DNA of 64,000 nt from DATNBU01 sp964476185 (lineage in GTDB: Bacteria > Desulfobacterota > Binatia > UBA1149 > CAITLU01). Positions 51,220-61,038 of the stretch are shown one piece after another; within the stretch, counting starts at the first letter, position 1, and each line of letters begins with the position of its first letter. The position numbers and the translations under genes were made by a program. The notes beneath the pieces were generated by a model. That model ran no database searches, had not been told where the DNA came from, and saw only the letters and a list, made by a program, of their open reading frames with translations. Location of the stretch: NCBI GenBank assembly GCA_964476185.1, contig CAYYZO010000003.1, positions 1 to 64,000 of the forward strand, given 5' to 3'.

Positions 51220-53718
51220 TCACGGGACCATGCAATCGCCGACGTGGCTGAGCACGATCAGTCGGTTCCTCGGCCCCTCCACGCCGCCGAGTCCGAGCAC
51301 CGTGCGAGGCCCTTCCGTCTCGAACCGGCCGCTCGCGACATCGACGAGCGGGAGACTGGTCGGAAGGAGCACCGGGCTCGACGTGGCGCTCGCGCCGAAA
51401 CGGCCTCGCCCGTCTCCCGGAAGGATCACGACCCCGCCCTCGGCGCTGGTCGCGATGTCGGCCGCGCCGTCGCCGTCGAAGTCGTCGATCGCGTAGCGGT
51501 AAAGCACCACGTCCGTCGAGGTGACCACCTCCTTCGCGAACGCGCCGTGCCCGTCGCCCGCGAGCACCGAGATCGAACCGTCGTAGGCGCCCGTCGTCAC
51601 GAGATCGGGCGCGCCGTCGCCGTGGACGTCGTGGACCGTGAGGGTCCACGACGCGGTCACTTCGTGCCGCTGCGGCGCGAGGAACGTCCCGGCGCCGGAA
51701 TTGCGGTGAACCGAAAGGAGATGTTCGGCGCGGGAGAGTTCCAGCAGGTCGTTGTCGCCGTCGCGGTCGACGTCGGCGAGCACGAGCGCCAGCGAGGCGG
51801 GCGTGGACTCGACCTCGCCGAATGACTGGAAGCTGCCGTCGGCCTGTCCCCGCAGCAGCTCGATGATTGCGGCGGCGACGGCGATGTCGGGAATCCCGTC
51901 ACCGTCGATGTCGCCGAAGGCGAAGCCGTGTTCGTCCGCGGAGCCGCCCGGGACCGGACTCGAGACGGGCGCGAGGTCGAAGCCTCGTTCGCCGTCCGCG
52001 AACAGCGCGAACGCGCGGGCGCCGAGTTCGCCGCGCGGATGGCCGTGCACGAGGTCGACGAACCTCGGCCCGGCCGCTCCGACGATGTCGAGCGTGCCGT
52101 CGCCGTCCACGTCGCCCGCGCCGAGCTCGAACGGCTGCCCGTTGACCTGGAGGACGGCGCGGTCGAAGCGCCCGCCGCCGTCGGCGAACTGCGTCGTCAC
52201 GCTGTTGTGGCGGTCGGTCGTCACCGCGTCGTCGAGCCCGTCCTCGTCGAGGTCGACGACGAGCATCCCGCCCGCCTCGGACGACGCCCGCGACTCGAGG
52301 GCGCCGAGCAGGCCGCCGTCGCCGGCGCCGTGCAGGATCGTCAGCGTGTCGGAATCGGCGTTGGCGACGACGACGTCGGCTTGCGCGTCCCCGTCGAGGT
52401 CCACGACCGCCAGCGCGCGCGGCTGTGACTGCGTGTCGGCGTAGCCGGCCGGCGTCAACGTGCCGTCGCCGTTGCCGAGGAACACCGCGACGCCGGGACT
52501 CCCGTCGCGGTCGTAGTTGGCCGCCACCACGTCGGGCGTGTCGTCGCCGTCGACGAGCGCCACGTCGGTCGCGATCGCGCTGCCCTGCGACGAGTAGAAG
52601 AGCGGTTCGTCGAAGCCGCCCTGCGCGGACGCGAGGAGAACCGCGACGCCGCCGGCCCCGATGCACGAGGCGACGAGGTCGCTGCGCCCGTCGCCGTCGA
52701 GGTCGGCGACGGACACATGGTACGGCCCGTCGGGAACCGCGAGCCTGTGCTCGTCGCCGAACCCGCCGAGGCCGTTGCCGAGCAGCACCGACAGGTCGTC
52801 CGAGTCGCGGTTGGCCACGACGGCGTCGAGGACGTCGTCTTCGTCGACGCGCGCGAGGACGATCCACCGCGGGCCGCTGCCGACGGCGATGCGCTTCCCT
52901 TCCCCGAACGTGCCGTCGCCGTGTCCGGGCAGCACCGAGAGGTCGTCCGACAGCGAGTTCGCGACGACGAGGTCGAGGTGGTCGTCGCCGTCGAGATGTC
53001 CGGCGACGACGTTGATCGGCGCGATCCCGGTGGGCACGAAGAACGCGCGGCCTTCCCCACCGAACTCCCCGTCCGCGCCGCCGAGCCGGATGCTCAGGCC
53101 GTTCGGCAGCGCGTCGGCCGTGACGAGGTCGTCGAACCCGTCGCCGTCGAGGTCGACCAGGGTGACGGTCTGCGGAGTCTGGTCGACAGAGACGGCCCTT
53201 CGCCGCTCGAACACGCCTCGGCCACGCCCGCGAAAGATGGAAACCTCGCCGGCCTGCAGGTCCGCCGTGACGAGATCCAGATGGCCGTCGCCGTCGACGT
53301 CGTGAACGCGTACCGAGCTCGGCCGCACGCCCGAGTGCAGCAGGCTCAGGGCACGACAGGTGCAGACCGGACAATGCAGCGGCGTCTGCCCGTCGACGGC
53401 GCGCCGCAGGACGAGGAGCGCATCCGTGGCGCCGACGCCGCCGCTGCCGTTCGCATCGCACAGGCAGGGTCCGCACGTCCCGGCGACGCCGACCGCCCTC
53501 CGCAGCACGAACAACGCGTCCGACGCGACGGGCTCCCGCGAAGCGCCGTCCGCGGTCCCGCAGGCCCGCGGAAGAGCGGCGCCGCGCGCCGGTCCCGCGC
53601 TCGAGACGACCGCGGCGATCGCCGCGTGACAGACGAGCGCGAACGCGGCCAGGCCCGGGCCGCGCCGACATCGCGTCGACTGCGACGACAACCCGGGGGA
53701 GTCCCTGCCCGTGCTCAT
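51220..53718 (-). CDS. Exported FG-GAP/VCBS repeat protein with N-terminal dockerin-like pair
   Basis: Predicted extracellular protein of 832 residues. After a basic N-terminus and hydrophobic signal segment (LAAFALVCHAAIAAVV), there is a dockerin-like pair with a Ca-binding loop (DALFVLRRAVGVAG, CDANGSGGVGATDALLVLRRAV). Then come about fourteen FG-GAP/VCBS repeats of roughly 45-60 residues, each with a DxDxDGxxDLV loop (for example DVDGDGHLDLVTAD and DLDGDGFDDLVTAD), expected to form a beta-propeller with Ca sites. Ligand or surface binding is inferred from fold only. The ATG overlaps the stop of the upstream 142-residue gene (ATGA), so the two are coupled. Confidence 0.86.
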   Translation of the reverse strand: MSTGRDSPGLSSQSTRCRRGPGLAAFALVCHAAIAAVVSSAGPARGAALPRACGTADGASREPVASDALFVLRRAVGVAGTCGPCLCDANGSGGVGATDALLVLRRAVDGQTPLHCPVCTCRALSLLHSGVRPSSVRVHDVDGDGHLDLVTADLQAGEVSIFRGRGRGVFERRRAVSVDQTPQTVTLVDLDGDGFDDLVTADALPNGLSIRLGGADGEFGGEGRAFFVPTGIAPINVVAGHLDGDDHLDLVVANSLSDDLSVLPGHGDGTFGEGKRIAVGSGPRWIVLARVDEDDVLDAVVANRDSDDLSVLLGNGLGGFGDEHRLAVPDGPYHVSVADLDGDGRSDLVASCIGAGGVAVLLASAQGGFDEPLFYSSQGSAIATDVALVDGDDTPDVVAANYDRDGSPGVAVFLGNGDGTLTPAGYADTQSQPRALAVVDLDGDAQADVVVANADSDTLTILHGAGDGGLLGALESRASSEAGGMLVVDLDEDGLDDAVTTDRHNSVTTQFADGGGRFDRAVLQVNGQPFELGAGDVDGDGTLDIVGAAGPRFVDLVHGHPRGELGARAFALFADGERGFDLAPVSSPVPGGSADEHGFAFGDIDGDGIPDIAVAAAIIELLRGQADGSFQSFGEVESTPASLALVLADVDRDGDNDLLELSRAEHLLSVHRNSGAGTFLAPQRHEVTASWTLTVHDVHGDGAPDLVTTGAYDGSISVLAGDGHGAFAKEVVTSTDVVLYRYAIDDFDGDGAADIATSAEGGVVILPGDGRGRFGASATSSPVLLPTSLPLVDVASGRFETEGPRTVLGLGGVEGPRNRLIVLSHVGDCMVP

Positions 53719-54143
53719 TCCGCCAGCTCGCACGCGCCATCCGGCGAGTCGAACCGGCGGCGGCGATCGCGGGACACCGATTCGCGCGTCGCTTTCCCGC
53801 GCCGCCTGGTCGCCAGTTCCGCCCCGGTCCTGTCCCGGCCGCCCGGCCTTTCCAGGAACGCCGCCGCCCGGATGCGGTTCAAGCCGAGTCGCACGTAGCC
53901 GGCGTCGATCCGAAGCGTGCTGCAGATGCTCTCGAACGCGAAGGGCCAGTCCGACTCGTCGCTGCGGAACCAGCGGTCCACTTCGCGAAAGCTCTGGATC
54001 TCGGCGCACGAGGTCCTCGCGAGGCCGCGACGGAACGTCGCCAGCGCGTCTTCCAGGATCGCGAGCATCAGGCGGCATTCGGGCGCGTCGTGATCGAGGC
54101 ACGACGCCGGGTCGTTCGGGAACCGTTCCTGGTCGACGTTCAT
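53715..54143 (-). CDS. Small conserved protein of unknown function, coupled to the FG-GAP gene
   Basis: A 142-residue soluble protein. The central part, ECRLMLAILEDALATFRRGL, FREVDRWFRSD and WPFAFESICSTLRIDAGYVRLGL, has the look of a small conserved deltaproteobacterial family of unknown role; the C-terminal third is Arg-rich and disordered. I use ATG 54143, with GAGGAGGGGAAGG upstream; the frame runs further upstream but without a ribosome site. It overlaps the FG-GAP gene by four bases. The basic C-terminus could contact nucleic acid, but nothing proves it. Confidence 0.62.
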   Translation of the reverse strand: MNVDQERFPNDPASCLDHDAPECRLMLAILEDALATFRRGLARTSCAEIQSFREVDRWFRSDESDWPFAFESICSTLRIDAGYVRLGLNRIRAAAFLERPGGRDRTGAELATRRRGKATRESVSRDRRRRFDSPDGACELAE

Positions 54144-54519
54144 CACCGCAGCCTTCCCCTCCTCCGGTACGATCTTCCGCTTTCCTCGCGCCGCGCCCCG
54201 ATCGCCCGACCTTCCGCGGGCCGGGCGACGACGCCGCGGCTGTGACAACACTCACGGCGGGGATTCGCGCGTCCGTATTCTGCACGTCGAGGGTCTCCTG
54301 CCTATCGCTGGATAGTTGGCTTCTGCGGCTGGGACTCGAGATCGACGCGCCTCGAGCCCCCGGGCAACGCGGATCCGGATCGACGCGCCGCCTCGCGAGT
54401 AGCTCGAAAGTTGGATTCGGCGCCGCAGGCCTCGACCGGCGGATGTTGTGGCCCGAGGGATCAGGCACAATCCCCGTGTCGCCCTCACGCCCAGGACAGC
54501 ACGACGGGAACCTGCGCCG
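54144..54519. other. Divergent intergenic region, 376 bp
   Basis: Between the small conserved gene (minus) and the histidine kinase gene (plus). I see TTGTCA on the minus strand near 54245 without a matching minus-10, and a 5-bp inverted repeat CTATC-GCTG-GATAG near 54300-54320. No confident promoter, RNA or operator can be named. Confidence 0.5.
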
Positions 54520-55716
54520 ATGAACTCCCCGAATCCGCTCCAGATCGAACGACACATCGCCCGCTGCCGCGTCATCCTGTCCGTGGTCGCGTTCATCGCG
54601 GTCTACATCGATCCCACGGCCCCCTACGTCGCGTCGCGGCTGCAGATCTCGAGCGGGCGGTTCACGCTCGACCCGACCGTCTTCGCGGTCATGGGCGTCC
54701 ACCTGACGTACTCGCTGTTCGCGTACGCCGCGGCCGTCCGGGGCTGGTTCCGGACCGCGCGGCTCGCGACCTGGACCGTCGGCATCGACGTGCTGTCCGG
54801 AGGGGCGATCGCGCTCGTGACCGAGGGGGCGACGAGCCCGTTCTCGGCGTTCTACGTCTTCGCCGTCGTCGTGGCCGGTTTCCGCTCCGGGCTTCGCCAG
54901 GCGATGTGGGTGACGGCCGCGAGCGTGTCCCTGTACGTCGGCATCATCCTGATGACCGCCCCCGGCCGCACCAACATCTACGTCATGCGGCCGGCCTACC
55001 TGGCGATCGTGGGCTACCTGGTCGGCTTCCTCGGGCAGCACCGCATCGCGCTGCAGCGCGCCCTCCAGGACCTGGAGGGCGAGCAGCAACGGCACAGGAT
55101 CGCACGCGACCTCCACGACGGCTTCGTGCAGGCGCTGGCGGGCATCAACCTGCGGCTCGAGGGTTGCCGGCGACTGCTCGCGCGCAACGACGACGCCCGC
55201 GCGCTGGCGGTGCTGACCGAACTGCAGTCGGCGGTCGGACGGGAGTACGACGACCTGCGCTCCTACATGTCGAGCCTCGCCGGCGTCCCGGCGTCTCCGG
55301 CGCCGGTCGAGCCTCCCCTCGCGACCCGCTTCCGGCTCGACCTTCGCCTCGAGGGCCCGATCGACCTCGTCGACCACGTCCTGCAGATCACCCGCGAGAG
55401 CCTCAGCAACGTGCGGCGCCACTCCGCCGCCCGGTCTGCGCTCGTCAGCGCGGGGGTCCGGGACTCGCAGGTGGACATCGTGATCGAAGACGATGGCGTG
55501 GGCCTCGAGACACCGTCGCCGCCCTGGTCCATCGCGTCGCGCGTCGAAGAGGTCGGCGGCAGCCTTCGGCTCGAGAGCGGACCGCGGGAGGGATTCCGGA
55601 TGACGATCACGCTCCCCCAGGAAACACAGGGCGGCCCGGACGGATCGGAAGCGCACGAGACGCGGGAGATCCGCGACGCCCAGGATGCGCGCCGCGCGCG
55701 GGGTGGGATCGCATGA
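54520..55716 (+). CDS. Membrane sensor histidine kinase (HisKA_3/NarX type)
   Basis: A 398-residue kinase. There are five or six hydrophobic helices (residues 15-175), with little periplasmic domain, so it probably senses a membrane-associated or intracellular signal. The dimerisation/phosphoacceptor helix is HRIARDLHDGFVQALAGINLRLE (His in RDLHD), typical of the HisKA_3 group. The HATPase domain has ITRESLSNVRRHSAARS (N-box) and IEDDGVGLE (G1), with a short G2. The start is ATG 54520. The stop overlaps the response-regulator start (ATGA), so they form one two-component system. Confidence 0.92.
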   Translation: MNSPNPLQIERHIARCRVILSVVAFIAVYIDPTAPYVASRLQISSGRFTLDPTVFAVMGVHLTYSLFAYAAAVRGWFRTARLATWTVGIDVLSGGAIALVTEGATSPFSAFYVFAVVVAGFRSGLRQAMWVTAASVSLYVGIILMTAPGRTNIYVMRPAYLAIVGYLVGFLGQHRIALQRALQDLEGEQQRHRIARDLHDGFVQALAGINLRLEGCRRLLARNDDARALAVLTELQSAVGREYDDLRSYMSSLAGVPASPAPVEPPLATRFRLDLRLEGPIDLVDHVLQITRESLSNVRRHSAARSALVSAGVRDSQVDIVIEDDGVGLETPSPPWSIASRVEEVGGSLRLESGPREGFRMTITLPQETQGGPDGSEAHETREIRDAQDARRARGGIA

Positions 55717-56339
55717 GCGCGCCGATCCGGCTCATCCTGGCCGACGACCACGCGATCTTTCGCGAAGGCCTCAAGGTGCTGCTGGACCTGGAGCCGAGAG
55801 TCGCGATCGTCGCCGAGACCAGCAGCGTCGCGGGCCTCGCGTCGGTCGTCGACGACACGCCGGCCGACGTGCTGCTGCTGGACCTGCAACTGGAACGCAG
55901 TTCGCTGCCCGAGATCGAGGCGTTGTCGAAGAAGATCGCCGTCGTCGTGCTGACTGCCAGCGAATTCGTCGGCGAGGCGCTCGCCGCGATCCGGTTCGGC
56001 GCTCGTGCGGTGGTGTTCAAGCGCTACGCGATCGAGACGCTGATGGACGCGCTCACGAGCGTGGTGGGAGGGGAGATCTGGCTGCCCTCCCACATCCGGT
56101 CCGAGCTCGCGCAGCGCGTCCCGGCGTCGAATCCCCTCACGCCGCGCGAGATCGAGGTGGTTCGCAGCGTCGCGCTCGGGCTCCGCAACGCGGAGGTCGC
56201 CAAGCGCCTGTTCATCAGCGAGGAAACGGTCAAGTCCCACCTCAACAACATCTTCCAGAAGCTCGGCGTGCAGGACCGCGTCGAGCTGACCGTGTACGCG
56301 ATCCGGACCGGGATCGCCGGCGTGCACGAGCGGCCATAG
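55713..56339 (+). CDS. NarL/LuxR-family response regulator
   Basis: A 208-residue transcription factor. The receiver domain has ILADDHAIFREGLKVLL, the phospho-acceptor Asp at D57 (VLLLDLQLE), VVVLTAS and the Lys in VVFKRYA. The LuxR HTH is LTPREIEVVRSVALGLRNAEVAKRLFISEETVKSHLNNIFQKLGV. It is cognate to the overlapping kinase. Targets are unknown. It ends convergent to the transporter at 56427. Confidence 0.93.
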   Translation: MSAPIRLILADDHAIFREGLKVLLDLEPRVAIVAETSSVAGLASVVDDTPADVLLLDLQLERSSLPEIEALSKKIAVVVLTASEFVGEALAAIRFGARAVVFKRYAIETLMDALTSVVGGEIWLPSHIRSELAQRVPASNPLTPREIEVVRSVALGLRNAEVAKRLFISEETVKSHLNNIFQKLGVQDRVELTVYAIRTGIAGVHERP

Positions 56340-56426
56340 CGGCGCGAAGGCGACGAACGCGCTCCCTCGAGGGTCCGACCGGCAACTCGCCCAGGCGTTC
56401 GCGTCGCCTCGGGCGTTCTCCCTCGC

Positions 56427-57728
56427 TCAGTCCTGGCACGTCTCGCCGCGGGATTCGCGGCGCTCCGGCGACCCGGCTCCGCATGGGCCCTCGGGCGGCG
56501 CGTCCTCGCCGGGCGCGCGCTTCAGCCACGGAACGATCGCCAGGGCGGCGAGCGACACCGACGCCAGCAAGCCGAAAGCGGCGCCGTATCCGTGCTCGGC
56601 CTCGAACGCCCCGACCGTGTAGACCGCCCAGGCCTCGCACCCGTTCGTCGCTCCCATGAACGCGCTGAACACGGTGGCGGACGCGCCGGCCGCGGCGAGG
56701 TCCATGAACAGCGCGTACGAAACCGCCGTGAAGAGGCCGTTGGCGAGGAACGACGCCGCGATCGCGGTCGCGAGGGCCGCGCCGCCGACGACGCCGCCCG
56801 CGTCCAGCATCGCGACGAGTCCGACGGCGGAGGCAACGAGGCCGAGCGAACCGGCCACGAGACGGCGACGGGACACGCGGTCGCCGACGGCCCCGCCCGC
56901 GAGGGCGCCGACCATCGTCGCGACGATGAACGGGCCCGCGAGCAGCCAGCCGACTTCGCCCGGGGAGAACCCGCGATCGACCAGGAACGGCCCGCTGACG
57001 ACCTCGAGCGCGCGCGGCGCGGCCCCGGCCAGCAGCGCGAACGCGAGGCCGGCCCACGTGGCCGGTCGTGCGAACGCGCCGACGAGCGCCGGCCCGAGCG
57101 CTTCGGCGGGCGACGCCGGCGCCGACGCGGGGGAACGCGAGAACGACACCAGCAGGCCCGAGAACGTCGTCACGACGACGAGCAGCACGATGACGGCTTC
57201 GCGACCGAGGAGCGGCGTCATCACCAGCGCCCCGCCCCCGAGCGCCGAGCGTCCGGCCAGCATGCCGACCTGCATCCAGCCGGTGAGCCTCGCCCGTTCC
57301 GCCGGCCTCGCCACGCGGATGCACCACGCGTCGATCGCGACGTCCTGCGTGGCGGCCGCCAGCGCGTGCGCAAGCAGCAGCGAACGAAGCGCGGCGAAGT
57401 CGCGAACGGGATCGAGCGCGAGCAGCGAAAGCAGCGTCGCCCCCATCGCCGCCTGCGCGCCGACGATCACCGCCTGCAGCGGCACGCCGCGCCGCACGCC
57501 GAGGTCGACGAGGGGGGCCCAGGCGAACTTGAACGTCCAGGGAAGCACGAGCAGGGCCGCAAGCGCGGTGACGTCGGCGAGCGGCACGCCGGCCGCGCGC
57601 AGGGCCGTCGGCAGCGCGACCCAGAGGTAGCCGATCGGCGCGCCTTCGCTCAGGTACAGCGCCGCGAACAGGAACGACTTGCGACGCGTCGTCGCGAGCA
57701 GCCCTGAACCCTCGGCCGGCCGGATCAA
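56427..57728 (-). CDS. AmpG-like MFS transporter
   Basis: Inner-membrane protein of about 433 residues with about twelve helices. The N-terminal LYLSEGAPIGYLWVALPTALRAAG and LPWTFKFAWAPLVDLGVRRG, and the later DVAIDAWCIRV, match the AmpG/acetyl-CoA-transporter branch of the MFS, which in AmpG imports anhydromuropeptides for cell-wall recycling. GDRVSRRRLVAG is the second-half loop. The start is uncertain: TTG 57728 overlaps the stop of the GNAT-nitrilase gene (TTGA) and is preceded by AAGGT. The substrate is inferred by similarity only. Confidence 0.82.
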   Translation of the reverse strand: MIRPAEGSGLLATTRRKSFLFAALYLSEGAPIGYLWVALPTALRAAGVPLADVTALAALLVLPWTFKFAWAPLVDLGVRRGVPLQAVIVGAQAAMGATLLSLLALDPVRDFAALRSLLLAHALAAATQDVAIDAWCIRVARPAERARLTGWMQVGMLAGRSALGGGALVMTPLLGREAVIVLLVVVTTFSGLLVSFSRSPASAPASPAEALGPALVGAFARPATWAGLAFALLAGAAPRALEVVSGPFLVDRGFSPGEVGWLLAGPFIVATMVGALAGGAVGDRVSRRRLVAGSLGLVASAVGLVAMLDAGGVVGGAALATAIAASFLANGLFTAVSYALFMDLAAAGASATVFSAFMGATNGCEAWAVYTVGAFEAEHGYGAAFGLLASVSLAALAIVPWLKRAPGEDAPPEGPCGAGSPERRESRGETCQD

Positions 57729-59284
57729 ACCTTGTGGTCCTGGCCGTCCGATCCTCGCCAGGTGACCGCGTAGAGGTCGCGGCGGCGGTCGTTCCAGTTG
57801 AGGGTGCTGCCGTCGTACCGGTGCCTTCGCAGCAGCTCGAGGTCCACGTCGCGGATCACGAGCGTCTCGATGTTCGGTTCGCTTTCGGCCGCGACGCCGT
57901 CCGGCGCGAACCCGAAGTCCGATGGCGTCAGGATCGCCGACTGGGCGTAGTGGATGTCGGCGTTGTCGACCTCGGGAAGGTTGCCGGTGCAGCCGGCGAT
58001 CGCCACGTAGATGTGGTTCTCGATCGCGCGCGCCTGGGCGCACATCCGCACCCGGATGTACGCCTGCCGCGTGTCGGTGTTGTACGGAACGAACAGGATG
58101 TGCGCCCCGCGTTTCGCGCTGATGCGCGCGAGTTCCGGGAACTCCACGTCGTAGCACACGTTGATCGCGATGCGGCCGCGGTCCGTCTCGAACACCTCGA
58201 CGGCGTCCCCGCCGCCCACGCCCCACCACTTGCGCTCGGAAGGAGTGATGTGGATCTTGGCCTGCTGTTCGATCGTTCCGTTGCGGCGGAAGAGGTACGC
58301 GATGTTGTAGAGCTTCTTGCGCTCGAGCGTGAACTGGCTGCCCCCGATGATGTTCACGTTGAACCGCACCGCGAGCTTCGTGAACAGGTCGAGGTACTGC
58401 GGCGTGAACGCCGCGAGCTTGCGGGCGGCCTCGCCCGGCCGCTTGGCCTTGGCGATCGACAGCAGCTGGGTCGTGAACAACTCCGGGAAGAGCAGGAAGT
58501 CGCAGCGGTAGTCGCTCGCGGCGTCGACGAAGAACGTCACCTGCCGGGCGAAGTCGGCGAAGCTCGAGATCGGACGCATCTGGTACTGGACGGCCCCGAT
58601 CCGCACGATCTGCACCGCGGTCAGCCGGCGGCGCTCGTTCGGGACGTAGGACTCGTTGATCCACTCCATGTGGGTCGCCCACCCGGCCGAATCCTCGTCC
58701 GAAGGCAGGTAATCCTCGATCAGCTGGCGCAGGCGGAACCCGTTGGCGAGCTGGGCGGTCAGCACCTGGTCGTGCAGCTCCTTGGAGACCACCTTGTCCA
58801 CGTACTCGCGCGCGCTCATCCGCTTCGAGTGCGTCTGGAATCCTGGAATCCTTCCGCCGATGACCATGCGCGCGAGGTTCCTCTCGCGGCAGAGCTGCTT
58901 GCGGGCCTCGTAAAGGCGCCGCGCGAGCCGCATCCCGCGAAAGTCCGGGTGCACCATGATCTCGATTCCGTAGAGCGTGTCGCCGGACGGATCGTGGTTG
59001 CGGATGAAGCCGCTGTCGGCGATGACCGTCCAGTCGTGCCATTCATGGTAGAGGTCGAAGTCGACGACGAGGCTCGACGACGACGCGATCGGTACGCCGT
59101 CGAGATCGACGCAGATCTGTCCTTCGGGGAACACCGAGAGCTGGCTCTCGAACTGTTCCCTCGTCCACGGCTTCATCCGGGGGAACGAGAGCTTCTGCAG
59201 CTCGACGATGCGCGAATAGTCGGACTTGCGCAGCGGACGGACGCGGATCTTCTTCTCGAACGAAGACAGGGACAGCTTGGTCAT
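57725..59284 (-). CDS. Bifunctional GNAT acetyltransferase/carbon-nitrogen hydrolase
   Basis: A 519-residue fusion. Residues 10-185 form a GNAT domain (IRVRPLRKSDYSRIVELQKLSF, IEIMVHPDFRGMRLARRLYEARK with the acetyl-CoA-binding RGMRLA turn). Residues 225-500 are a nitrilase-superfamily domain with the catalytic Glu in FLLFPELFT, Lys in AKIHITPSERKWWG and Cys in INVCYDVEFPEL. This same domain pair is known as a widespread family of unknown substrate (YhcX-type in Bacillus). The ATG at 59284 is the first codon. The 210 bases upstream hold no other gene that I can see. Confidence 0.92.
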   Translation of the reverse strand: MTKLSLSSFEKKIRVRPLRKSDYSRIVELQKLSFPRMKPWTREQFESQLSVFPEGQICVDLDGVPIASSSSLVVDFDLYHEWHDWTVIADSGFIRNHDPSGDTLYGIEIMVHPDFRGMRLARRLYEARKQLCRERNLARMVIGGRIPGFQTHSKRMSAREYVDKVVSKELHDQVLTAQLANGFRLRQLIEDYLPSDEDSAGWATHMEWINESYVPNERRRLTAVQIVRIGAVQYQMRPISSFADFARQVTFFVDAASDYRCDFLLFPELFTTQLLSIAKAKRPGEAARKLAAFTPQYLDLFTKLAVRFNVNIIGGSQFTLERKKLYNIAYLFRRNGTIEQQAKIHITPSERKWWGVGGGDAVEVFETDRGRIAINVCYDVEFPELARISAKRGAHILFVPYNTDTRQAYIRVRMCAQARAIENHIYVAIAGCTGNLPEVDNADIHYAQSAILTPSDFGFAPDGVAAESEPNIETLVIRDVDLELLRRHRYDGSTLNWNDRRRDLYAVTWRGSDGQDHKV

Positions 59285-59495
59285 CGTTCGACCGTTTCAC
59301 GGATTCGGTCGCATCGCCAGCCTGCGCCGCGCGGGCGCAACGCCTTCCTCCACGCCCCGTTGCGGGCCGCGTGCCGCCGGCGGCCCGGCGGGCAGGCGAC
59401 GAAGGCGATCTGCCGCACGGGGCTGCCGTGTCGGTCGCGCTCGGCGAGAACGGCTCCGTCCCGCGGACTCCTCGACGTTCGCCGGGACTCCCGCG

Positions 59496-60764
59496 CTATC
59501 CCCGATCCGGGCGCCGCGCGTCGTCCGGCACGAGCCGGTCGAAGATCGGCGACGCCATCAGCGTCGTGACGACCGCCATCAGGACCAGCGTCGCGAACAG
59601 TTCCTGCGAGATGATGCCGCGGTGCAGCCCGATGTTGATGATGATCAGTTCCATCAACCCCCGCGCGTTCATCAGCGTGCCGATCCCGAGGGCCTCCCGG
59701 GAGCCGAGTCCCGTCGCGCGCGCCGCGAGCCAGCACGCGACGCCCTTTCCGAGGACGGCGACGACGAGCACCGCCGCGCACACGCCCCAAAGCGTCCACG
59801 AGTCGAGCAGCGCGATCCTCGTGTTGAGTCCCGAGTACGTGAAGAACAGCGGCAGCAGCAGCGCGACGGTGAGCGGCTCGATGCGCGCGACGAGGTCGCG
59901 CGCGACCTCGTCGCGCGGCATCGCCGCGCCCATCACGAACGCGCCGAACACGGCATGAAGGCCGACGAGATCGGTGAACCACGCGCCGAGCGACATCAGC
60001 GCGAGGGCCACGGCGAACCCCGGCTCGGTCAGCTTGCCGGCCGTGACGAACCACGGCTTCGCGCCGGCGAGCAGGCGCCGCACCACCAGCAGGACGAAAG
60101 CCACGTACACGACCCCGCCCCCGACGTTGGCGACCGCGTGGGTCCAGTCGTTCTCGAAGCTGGCCAGGACGATGGCCAGCAGCGCCCACGCCGTGGCGTC
60201 GTCGATGGCTCCCGCGCCGAGCGCGACCGCGCCCATGGTCGTGCCGGTGAGGCCTTTGAAATGGATGATCCGCGCCAGCATCGGGAACGCGGTGATGCAC
60301 ATCGAAGCGCCGAGGAACAGCATCGCTTCCGACGACGACGTCTGGGCCGGGAACAGCGACGTGGAGTGGAACAGCACCCAGGCCAGGCCGGCCCCGAGCG
60401 CGAACGGCGTCGCCATGCCGGCGATCGACACCGCGACCGAGCTGCGCAGGTTGTCGCGGACGATGTCGACGCGGAACTCGAGGCCGACGACGAACATGTA
60501 GAGGGCGAGACCGAGCTGCGAGGCGGGGTACAGGTAGCTCTGCGTGTCGCGAGCCTGCTGCGCCGGATCCCACGGGAACAGCCACGCCTGCCACTCCGGC
60601 GCGACCAGCCCGAAGAACGACGGGCCGAGCAGCACGCCCGCGATCATCTCGGCGACGACCTGCGGCTGGCCGACGCGGGCGGCCAGCGCGCCGACCACGC
60701 GACAGAACAGCAGGACGACGGCGAGCTGAAGGAAGAACTGGATCGCCAGCTGGAGGTTCGGCAT
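59496..60764 (-). CDS. CPA2-family cation/proton antiporter (Kef/NapA type)
   Basis: Inner-membrane antiporter of 422 residues with twelve to thirteen helices. The core helices carry PQVVAEMIAGVLLGPSFFG (N-terminal inverted-repeat helix), LGLALYMFVVGLEFR, and GAIDDATAWALLAIV, where the paired aspartates of the transport site are visible. GLHAVFGAFVMGAAMPR and NARGLMELIIINIGL follow. There is no TrkA-N domain, so it is not a gated Kef channel. Na+ or K+ specificity is unknown. The 274 bases downstream on the plus side (60765-61038) hold no gene I can support. Confidence 0.9.
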   Translation of the reverse strand: MPNLQLAIQFFLQLAVVLLFCRVVGALAARVGQPQVVAEMIAGVLLGPSFFGLVAPEWQAWLFPWDPAQQARDTQSYLYPASQLGLALYMFVVGLEFRVDIVRDNLRSSVAVSIAGMATPFALGAGLAWVLFHSTSLFPAQTSSSEAMLFLGASMCITAFPMLARIIHFKGLTGTTMGAVALGAGAIDDATAWALLAIVLASFENDWTHAVANVGGGVVYVAFVLLVVRRLLAGAKPWFVTAGKLTEPGFAVALALMSLGAWFTDLVGLHAVFGAFVMGAAMPRDEVARDLVARIEPLTVALLLPLFFTYSGLNTRIALLDSWTLWGVCAAVLVVAVLGKGVACWLAARATGLGSREALGIGTLMNARGLMELIIINIGLHRGIISQELFATLVLMAVVTTLMASPIFDRLVPDDARRPDRG

Positions 60765-61038
60765 CGGGGGCCGCGCCGGAACGACGGGGAAGGACCGTCC
60801 CGTCTCGATGCCGGCGGCGTCGGCGCGCGCTCCATACGGCCAACCCGCGAAAAGGGGAATCGTCGAACCGTCGGTGGCGCCGGGGCGCCGTGCGGTACGC
60901 CGAGCGGGGATCCGCCGGCCGGGGCGCGGTCCGGCGCGCGGCCCCGACCCGCCGACCGCGACGGCCTGGCGGCCGGCCGGAGACTGCGTCGGGTTCCCGT
61001 TCCACGCGGCCTCGCGCCGCGCCGGCCGGTCCCGAGCG

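Noticed and set aside
54235..54255. TGTGA-type sequence near 54237 as a CRP site
   Set aside because: The symmetric half is incomplete and no promoter is placed at a suitable distance.
51220..55656. The FG-GAP reading frame staying open upstream to 55656
   Set aside because: The upstream part is antisense to the histidine kinase and has no domain; ATG 53718 with the coupled small gene is the logical start.
56427..59042. An 871-codon frame extending the transporter through the GNAT-nitrilase gene
   Set aside because: The extension is out of frame with the well-supported GNAT-nitrilase protein on the same strand and shows no motif; the transporter start is near 57728.
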